Source: Pinguiococcus pyrenoidosus (Eukaryota > Sar > Pinguiophyceae > Pinguiochrysidales > Pinguiochrysidaceae). Taken from it: 12,623 bases of DNA. This document shows, piece after piece, positions 7,254-12,623 of the stretch. The notes beneath the pieces are model-generated. The model was not told the origin of the DNA. It did no database searches and was given only the letters and a program-made list of their open reading frames with translations. The DNA lies in contig JAAMXY010001514.1 in the NCBI GenBank assembly GCA_019677205.1, positions 1-12,623 of the forward strand. The letters are read 5' to 3'. The translations under genes were made by a program, and so were the position numbers. The number at the start of each line of letters is the position of its first letter. The first letter of the stretch is position 1.

Positions 7254-9001
7254 ATGAGCAACAGACTTCTGGAGGACTACGACGCCGAGGCCCGGGCGGT
7301 GGAGCGCTGGTGGAGCTCTGCTCGCTGGCAGAACACCCGCAGACCCTACTCCGCCGAGGTGGTGGTGGCCTTGCGTGGCTCCATCACGCCCACCTTGCCC
7401 GCCAATGTCACGGCCAGGAAGCTGTGGGCGCTGCTGCACGAGCTGGCGCCTCGGGGAGGCTACAGCCACACCTTCGGCGCGCTGGACCCCGTGCAAGTCG
7501 TCAGCATGGCCCCGCAGCTCAGCTCCATCTATGTGTCCGGCTGGCAGTGCAGCAGCACCGCCAGCACCAACAACGAGCCCGGGCCGGACCTCGCCGCCTA
7601 CCCGATGGACACGTGAGTGCTGCACAAGTGCACATGAAAAAGCAAGAAAAGAGTCTGCTGCAAGAAGGCAGGGCGCTGAAACCATCGTGGGGACGATTCT
7701 GCAGGGTGCCCAACAAGGTGGACCAGCTCTTCCGGGCGCAGCTGCACCACGACCGCAAGCAGCGCGAGGAGCGGTCTCGCATGACGCCGGAGCAGCGGGC
7801 GAGCCAGCCGCCCGTGGACTACCTGACGCCCATCGTGGCGGACGGGGACACCGGCCACGGCGGCCACATCGCGCTCATGAACCTGATGAAGATGTTCATC
7901 GAACGCGGCGCGGCCGGCGTGCACTTCGAGGACCAAAAGGCCGGCACGAAGAAGTGCGGCCACATGGGAGGCAAGGTCCTCGTGGCCGTCCAGGAGCACT
8001 GCGACCGCCTCATTGCTGCGCGGCTGCAGGCGGACATCATGGGCACCGAGACGATCCTCGTCGCGCGCACCGACGCCGAGGCCGCCACGCTTCTCGACAA
8101 CAACTGCGACCCCAGGGACCACCCATTCATCGTGGGAGCGACCACTCCAGGGACGCGGCCGCTCCGGGAGGTGCTCGCCGAGGCCGCGGCCGCGGGCGCG
8201 GACATCGCGGAGGTGCAGCAGCGATGGGAGGACGAGGCTCAGCTCATGAGGTTCACCGAGCTGATCGAGCGGGAGGTCCTCACGCGGAAGCCCGCCATGC
8301 TGCAGCACTGGCAGCACTTCTGCAGTGACCACAAGGAGCACGGCGGGCTGATCGTCGGCATCGGGGGCCTGCAGGAGGAGGCGTCGCGGATCCTCGGTGC
8401 GAAGAACCTGCCCTACTTCGACTGGGAGGCGCCGCGGTCGCGGGAAGGCTACTACCGCGTGAAGGGAGGCGTCGACATGTGCGTCGCTCGCGGCATCGCC
8501 TTTGCCCCCTACTGCGATCTCCTCTGGATGGAGACCAAGAAGCCGATCATGCGCGACGCCGAGGAGTTCTCCACGGGCATCAAGAAGGTCCACCCGCACC
8601 AGTTCCTGGCCTACAACCTCTCGCCGTCTTTCAACTGGGACGCCGCGGGGATGACCGAAGCCGAGCTGGCCGACTTCAACAACGCCCTTGGCCGCCTGGG
8701 CTACGTCTGGCAGTTCATCACGCTTGCCGGCTTCCACGCCAACGGCCTCGCCGCGTCCGAGCTAGCCAAGGCGTACGCGGAGCAAGGAGTTGCTGCATAT
8801 GTCCGGATGATCCAGCGCCGTGAACGCGAACTGGGCCTCCCGCTGCTAACGCACCAGAAGTGGAGCGGCGCAGAATACATCGACCGCAAGATGACCACCG
8901 TGACGGGCGGCCTCGGCAGCACCAATGCGATGGGTGCCGGGGTCACCGAGACGCAGTTCGGAGGGCCGGAGCAGCCCATGCAGATGCGCTCCAAGCTCTA
9001 G
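7254..9001 (+). CDS. ICL: Isocitrate lyase, peroxisomal (PTS1), two exons
   Basis: Glyoxylate-cycle enzyme that cleaves isocitrate to succinate and glyoxylate, allowing growth on lipid or acetate carbon. Exons 7254-7612 and 7705-9001 encode 551 residues, in the range of fungal and plant enzymes. Seen: YPMDTVPNKVDQLF across the splice; DGDTGHGG at 166-173 (metal and substrate site); KKCGHMGGKVLV with the catalytic cysteine at C204, fitting the family signature; ARTDAEAA; the eukaryote-type insertion containing DHPFIVGATTPGTRPL; NLSPSFNW at 424-431; and QFITLAGFHANG. The last three residues are SKL, a canonical peroxisomal targeting signal type 1. The ATG at 7254 gives MSNRLLEDYDAEA, the normal N-terminus; the frame upstream lacks another ATG. 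It is divergent from the sigma factor gene and convergent with the ankyrin gene. Confidence 0.97.
7613..7704 (+). other. Intron of the isocitrate lyase gene
   Basis: A 92-nt phase-2 intron with donor GACAC|GTGAGT and acceptor GATTCTGCAG|GGTGCC. Splicing restores PMDTVPNKVDQLF, a conserved isocitrate lyase segment. Unspliced, translation stops at the TGA overlapping the donor. Confidence 0.96.
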
Positions 9002-9363
9002 AATCCATGTGTGTCCCGTGAGCAAGTGGGAAGCTGGGAAGCTGGGAAGCTGGGAAGCTGGGAAAGAGCGTGCGCAGTTGGGATAGGGAGTGCACAGCAG
9101 TGCCCGAACATCCCCCGCGTGTACATAGCTTTGCGTCGGGAAGGACACCTCAGGCTCCTTCGGAGCCATACACGGCTGTGAACACTTTTGATGGGCCACT
9201 CGTGCACCCACCAAACCACTGCAAACGCTTATATTCGATTGTGGGCCGACTTGGATTTTTGTGTGTCTTCTTTTTCTCTTTCATTTTCGAATTTTGGTGT
9301 CGGTATCTTCCGAGCCACGATCGCATTTCCCCTCTTTTTTGGTATCGATGCTCCACGATTTTC
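9002..9363. other. Convergent intergenic spacer with 8-bp repeat and pyrimidine tract
   Basis: It carries the 3' flanks of the isocitrate lyase and ankyrin genes. It holds the 8-bp repeat at 9027-9066 and a T/C-rich stretch around 9256-9290. No gene and no AATAAA signal were seen. Confidence 0.65.
9027..9066. repeat. 8-bp tandem repeat TGGGAAGC
   Basis: More than four nearly perfect head-to-tail copies begin 26 bp after the isocitrate lyase stop codon, probably within its 3' UTR. Confidence 0.92.
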
Positions 9364-11013
9364 TCATGGCGGAAGCTTTTCAGTTCTCACCTTGGCTATG
9401 CTTGGAAGAGACGTCAACAGGTTGTTTGGTTGCTCCGCTGGCAAATCTTCGCCGCCCGATCGAGCCATTGCAAAGCCATTTTCATCGTTGGTGGCGTTGT
9501 CTGAGCTGATGCTAGACAGAGTCTCTTTTCTCAACGCTGCCGGCAACGGAAATGGTTCAGACGCCAGCACACAGTCGTGCCCATCGCGTTCTGGAGCTGC
9601 GCCATCTCCAAGAGCCGCTGGGACTTCCGGTGCTTGGCCTTGGTTTGCCGCTTTGGAGGCCGGCGATTTGGACCGGGACGCGCTGAACGTCTCCGTGCTT
9701 GTTCCCGTCGCCTTTCCCTCCGGCGGACCGGAGCTGTCTTGCAGGATTCTGGAGACGTCCATCTCGCTGAGGTCGTCCAGCGAACTGCCGTACAGCAACT
9801 TGGTGGTCATGGGCAAGCCCGAGTCTGAGCTGAATCGTGATGATGTGGCGCTGGATTGGCCAGTCTCTCGCGTAGCCCTGCTGAGAGCGCCAATGCTAGA
9901 CATGAGCTCGTGCTTGTGGACTGCTTCGTCAATGTTCCGCATCATCCGCTCCGCGTCTTTTCTTCCTCGGCGAACCTTCGCTGTCGCTCCTTTCTGCTCG
10001 GCCGCAAGCTGGAGACATCTCGCGAGATCCGCTTCCAGCTGCGGCAGGCGCTCAACGTCCCACCGGTCGACCGCAGGAACCTCCCGGCGTTCCAAGTCAG
10101 ACCGCTGCTTCTCCTCGAGCAGCCGCTTGCCATGCTTGATGCGTCCCTGCAGCGCCCCTTGAAGTCGCCAGAGGAAGCGAAGGAGGTCCTCCGCCTTCTC
10201 TGCCCGCCGCAGCCGGTCTTCGCAGTAGTCGTAGAGTTCCAAGCCCTTGGCCGAGGCGTAGAAGGCCTGCATCTGCCGACTCGTAGCGCGAGCATCGCCA
10301 TAGTCCAAAGCAGGAAACCCCGCCTTGCGGAGAGAAGGCGCAGGCTTCGGTGCCAAATCCTCGCGGAATCGATCGAGCAGAAGGACCAGCGTGTCACCGT
10401 CTGCGTTGGGCAAGCCCGGATCCACGCCGCTGTCGAGCAGAGCCTGCGCAGCTCGGTACGATCGTGTGCGCACGCTGAGATGCAAAGCGGAGTCTCCCTC
10501 CACAGCAGCGTCGATCATCACGTTCGGCAGCTCCGCCAGCTCTTCGTACTTCTTGGTCGCCCTCTCCCAGTCCTGCTTGGAGACGTAGGCGTTCACGCTC
10601 GAAGCGGCCGTGCGCTTCGCGTCCAGCAGGGCCTCGACGCGCTGCTGTGTCTGCTGCGCTGTAAAGAATCCTGCGGTGCCGAAGGCCCACGGAGCTCCTG
10701 CGACTCCCTCGCGAACGCGGAGGCGATTCAAGTCCGACGGGGCGCATCGAGCGCCTTGCGTGATCAGCTCCTCCTCGTCGGTGAGGATGCCGGCGAGGAT
10801 CGTCTCCGACCAAAGCCTGGGCGGCCGCCTCCGGCCCAAGGGCTTACTAGGGTACGGTGGCAGGAGCGCGCCTGCAGGGCGCACAAGACCGCGGTTGGCT
10901 CCGCGAAAGAGCAGCGGCCGGCCGCGGACGGTCTCATATCGGATCTGGCTGTCGTTTCCGTGGTCGGCGCGATAGGCGCGCACCAGACGGTTGCGCAGCG
11001 CCTCGGCGCGCAT
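9364..11013 (-). CDS. Ankyrin-repeat protein of unknown function
   Basis: A single open exon of 549 residues from the first ATG of the frame (11013); TGA at 9366-9364. One clear ankyrin repeat lies at about 172-208 (EGDSALHLSVRTRSYRAAQA, then LLDSGVDPGLPNADGDT), with a partial second one after it. Residues 1-75 are basic (RGRPLLFRGANRGL, then PLGRRRPPRLW). Residues 240-375 are rich in Leu, Glu, Arg and Lys and probably helical, possibly coiled coil. Residues 380-549 are Ser/Pro/Gly-rich and probably disordered. I see no catalytic motif and no membrane segment. The frame is open about 96 nt further upstream without an ATG, encoding a basic Ser/Arg-rich stretch (RRLFSTATQH) that looks like a mitochondrial presequence if an upstream exon or non-ATG start exists. 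It is divergent from the membrane-protein gene and shares its 377-bp upstream region. The gene is real by frame length and composition; its role is unknown. Confidence 0.75.
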   Translation of the reverse strand: MRAEALRNRLVRAYRADHGNDSQIRYETVRGRPLLFRGANRGLVRPAGALLPPYPSKPLGRRRPPRLWSETILAGILTDEEELITQGARCAPSDLNRLRVREGVAGAPWAFGTAGFFTAQQTQQRVEALLDAKRTAASSVNAYVSKQDWERATKKYEELAELPNVMIDAAVEGDSALHLSVRTRSYRAAQALLDSGVDPGLPNADGDTLVLLLDRFREDLAPKPAPSLRKAGFPALDYGDARATSRQMQAFYASAKGLELYDYCEDRLRRAEKAEDLLRFLWRLQGALQGRIKHGKRLLEEKQRSDLERREVPAVDRWDVERLPQLEADLARCLQLAAEQKGATAKVRRGRKDAERMMRNIDEAVHKHELMSSIGALSRATRETGQSSATSSRFSSDSGLPMTTKLLYGSSLDDLSEMDVSRILQDSSGPPEGKATGTSTETFSASRSKSPASKAANQGQAPEVPAALGDGAAPERDGHDCVLASEPFPLPAALRKETLSSISSDNATNDENGFAMARSGGEDLPAEQPNNLLTSLPSIAKVRTEKLPP

Positions 11014-11390
11014 CGACGTATAGGATCTAGAGGGGTTGCGGCCACCATGAGCTCGATGCTGAGTGGCGGTGGAGAAGAGGCGGCGAGTTCCACAGGATCG
11101 GCGTCGCAAACAAGAACAACGAGGTTTCCGGACCAGAGTCCTCCATGGTCCGGACCGGGATTCAGCGTATTCATTCTTTCTTTTGTGATTTTTCTATGAA
11201 TTTCCCATAGCGCTCGAATGAAAGTCAACGTAAAGTAGCAATCCAAGAGAAGAAAAGTCATAGAATTTTCATCTATTATACAGAAAAACGGTGGTGCGCC
11301 CGCAGGTCAGAAGCACATCTCGAGCCACGAGCCACGAGCCACGAGCCCCGAGCCACGCGCAAGCCCCCCCCCAAAAAAACGCCACAGAGG
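11014..11390. promoter_or_regulatory. Divergent promoter region between ankyrin and membrane-protein genes
   Basis: 377 bp must contain both upstream regions. The centre (11160-11285) is AT-richer, with pyrimidine runs and TCTATTATA at 11272-11280, a possible TATA-like element about 110 bp before the right-hand ATG. The right end holds a 7-bp repeat and a C9A7 tract (11364-11379), 11 bp before that ATG; such homopolymers are prone to sequencing error but do not touch the reading frame. Confidence 0.4.
11321..11355. repeat. 7-bp tandem repeat CGAGCCA, five units
   Basis: Five head-to-tail heptamers, the fourth reading CGAGCCC, in the probable 5' UTR or promoter of the gene starting at 11391. 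Confidence 0.92.
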
Positions 11391-11741
11391 ATGCTTGGGT
11401 ATCGCTTCTTGCTCATCTGTGGCCTCCTTTTGGTCGTGACTCTCCCGGTTAGAGGCCTAAGGCCGCTGGCGAGGCGTCCATGGCGCGGACCCGTCTCCTG
11501 GCGCCGCGCAGCGGCGGAGGACGGGGATTTCGCGGACGTGACTCCCGCCACGCTTCCCAAGGGGGACAGTGCTGCAGATGCTGACGGCGGCTTCGACTCC
11601 AGCTCGGTATCACGCTTTGCGAGCGACGTCCCAAAGCAGCAAGAGCGTGATCTCTTCGTGCCCATCTTCGCCATCGTGGCCATCACGGGGTTCTCCGCTT
11701 GCTACGCCTACGAGACGTTTCGCTACTTCTTCGAGCAGTGA
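11391..11741 (+). CDS. Small single-pass membrane protein with signal-plus-transit-like leader, probably plastid
   Basis: 116 residues from ATG at 11391 to TGA at 11739-11741, no intron needed. Residues 5-20 form a hydrophobic signal-peptide core (RFLLICGLLLVVTLPVRG). Residues 23-39 are rich in Arg with Pro, Trp and Ser and lack acids, like a transit peptide. An acidic, Ala/Asp/Ser-rich linker covers 41-86. One membrane span lies at about 88-107 (LFVPIFAIVAITGFSACYAY), followed by a short tail, ETFRYFFEQ. A leader of this kind is known for proteins crossing the extra membranes of complex plastids, so a thylakoid or envelope location is inferred. I do not recognise the family; the size and topology recall small photosystem or assembly subunits, but that is only resemblance. 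If the first segment is not cleaved it would be a two-span protein. Confidence 0.72.
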   Translation: MLGYRFLLICGLLLVVTLPVRGLRPLARRPWRGPVSWRRAAAEDGDFADVTPATLPKGDSAADADGGFDSSSVSRFASDVPKQQERDLFVPIFAIVAITGFSACYAYETFRYFFEQ

Positions 11742-11959
11742 TCACGCCAGGAGACGTGATTCGTAGCTGGATCCGCAGGTGGCAAGGAAAGGAGAGGATT
11801 TCCCCCCTTTGTGCACAAAGAAGGCCGCGACATGCTCGGACTCGATTGTGGAGAGGAATCAGCGCTGGATTGGCTCGACAGCGAAAACTTGCTAGGCGGC
11901 AGCAACGCGGTTGTCGCTAGGCTGCAGCAAAGCGTTTGTCCGCAAGCGCTTGTCCGCGT

Positions 11960-12009
11960 ATCTCAGATCTCAGATCTCAGATCTCAGATCTCAGAGATCT
12001 CAGATCTTA
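11960..12009. repeat. 7-bp tandem repeat ATCTCAG, five perfect units plus degenerate end
   Basis: Five exact heptamers at 11960-11994, then AGATCTCAGATCTTAG. The unit overlaps the palindrome AGATCT, so both strands look similar. Confidence 0.93.
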
Positions 12010-12386
12010 GAAAGGGTTAGTTAGGGAAGGATGCCGCTGGTGCTCGATGGACTGATCGGAACGAGACCGGGGCGTTGCCGGAACTCCACTCCAGTGCGGC
12101 CAGCGGTACAGCATCAAAACGAGCTCCCACAAAGGCTAGAAGCAGGAGCCAAAATACCGTGATAGGAAGTCAAGATAAGCACAGTCCTGATTCTTTGGGC
12201 GCTTTATCGCTTTGGCGCCTGCTGGCCTTCGGAGGTGATGCTCTGTCTGTTGGATGTTTCGCGGCAGGAACATCCGCGGCGCCTCCCAGCGGCCACAAAT
12301 TGCGAAGACGTGGTCCTGCAACGCCGCAGCCTTGCGTCTCACCCGTTCCGAAGCGGTGTGCACGATCACGACAGACTAGACGCCGC

Positions 12387-12393
12387 ATATAAG
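12387..12393 (+). promoter_or_regulatory. Possible TATA box for the right-edge gene
   Basis: ATATAAG lies in a GC-rich context 182 bp upstream of the ATG at 12575. The match is short and other core elements are not evident. Confidence 0.2.
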
Positions 12394-12574
12394 CTTTGAC
12401 ACGGCCAAACAGGTCTCTGTCCACTCCTCCACCAATGAAGCTTCATTCTTTGAGCTCTCTGATTTGTCGATTTGTCGAAGGTACAGCTCACACACTCCTG
12501 CACTCCATTGGATGCCTCCTACATTCTCATTCCGAAGAAGCCAATCCAGCGTCGTTCCACCGGTCAAGAGTACC

Positions 12575-12623
12575 ATGAGTACCCTGGTTGATCCGGAAGG
12601 TGTGACAGCCGCCTACGAGCGTT
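12575..12623 (+). CDS. 5' end of an unidentified gene, 3'-partial
   Basis: ATG in a favourable context (ACCATGA, purine-rich upstream) begins MSTLVDPEGVTAAYER and runs off the window after 16 codons. The same frame is open upstream to 12380 with another ATG at 12512 (MPPTFSFRRSQSSVVPPVKS), so the start is uncertain. Too little is present to name a family. Confidence 0.4.
   Translation, partial: MSTLVDPEGVTAAYER

Larger units (their letters stand above)
11742..12574. other. 833-bp intergenic spacer
   Basis: It contains the ATCTCAG repeat and no gene I can support. An ATG at 11832 opens 62 codons (MLGLDCGEESALDWLDSENL) that run through the repeat; this is probably chance within the 3' flank. 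Frames at 12136-12424 on both strands lack ATG starts and recognisable motifs. The right part probably holds the promoter and 5' UTR of the gene at the right edge. Confidence 0.6.

Noticed and set aside
6880-7257. Plus-strand frame of 125 codons ending over the isocitrate lyase start
   Set aside because: Low-complexity Ser/Pro-rich content without motifs; more likely the 5' UTR of isocitrate lyase.
7598-8737. 379-codon open frame on the minus strand opposite isocitrate lyase
   Set aside because: It is the antisense shadow of a strongly conserved enzyme and has no recognisable motif.
9856-11199. Long open frame (447 codons) on the plus strand opposite the ankyrin gene
   Set aside because: It is a GC-driven antisense shadow: its composition is Arg/Ser/Leu-rich without motifs, and the minus strand has the ankyrin repeat.
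11960-12009. Heptamer array as a telomere-type repeat
   Set aside because: The unit ATCTCAG is not TTTAGGG-like, the array has only five units, and it is internal.
11832-12020. 62-codon frame MLGLDCGEESALDWLDSENL through the ATCTCAG repeat
   Set aside because: The C-terminal half is repeat translation, there is no homology signal, and it probably lies in the 3' flank of the preceding gene.
12579-12600. Resemblance to the 5' end of eukaryotic 18S rRNA (CTGGTTGATCC)
   Set aside because: Only the 11-base core matches; the expected CTGCCAGT that follows is absent and the sequence reads as a coding start instead.

Overview
The window reads as nuclear DNA of a GC-rich unicellular eukaryotic alga. 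The evidence is GT-AG introns of 60-92 nt in three genes, a peroxisomal isocitrate lyase ending in SKL, an exosome-type DIS3 nuclease, a bacterial-type sigma factor with an organellar leader, and a small membrane protein whose N-terminus looks like a signal peptide followed by a basic transit-like stretch. The two leaders suggest a plastid of secondary origin (stramenopile, haptophyte, cryptophyte, chlorarachniophyte or chromerid). I cannot name the lineage from this sequence alone.

Layout. (1) 2-4194 (+): 3' part of a DIS3/RRP44-family 3'-5' exoribonuclease gene in five exons; its 5' end lies outside the window. (2) 4195-4531: convergent spacer filled by a degenerate 17-bp minisatellite. (3) 4532-5772 (-): sigma-70 family factor in two exons, presumably serving the plastid RNA polymerase. 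(4) 5773-7253: 1.5-kb divergent spacer with an AT-rich island, a 5-bp repeat, a GT-rich run and only weak small ORFs. (5) 7254-9001 (+): isocitrate lyase, two exons, with a PTS1 signal. (6) 9002-9363: convergent spacer with an 8-bp repeat. (7) 9364-11013 (-): an unrecognised ankyrin-repeat protein. (8) 11014-11390: short divergent promoter region with a 7-bp repeat. (9) 11391-11741 (+): small, probably plastid-targeted, single-pass membrane protein. (10) 11742-12574: spacer with a second, unrelated 7-bp repeat. (11) 12575-end (+): the first codons of a gene that continues beyond the window.

The genes do not form an operon or a recognisable pathway. They are independent housekeeping genes (RNA decay, plastid transcription, glyoxylate cycle) in alternating orientation, plus two proteins of unknown function that share one promoter region. 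Each intergenic region carries its own short direct-repeat family. I see no mobile element, CRISPR array, tRNA or rRNA gene. The points most worth a second look are: an acidic insertion of about 190 residues in the DIS3 catalytic region that repeats a DDLL-type motif; promoter-contact positions in the sigma factor that depart from the usual sigma-70 residues; and the orphan divergent gene pair at 9364-11741. I found no convincing new multi-gene system.
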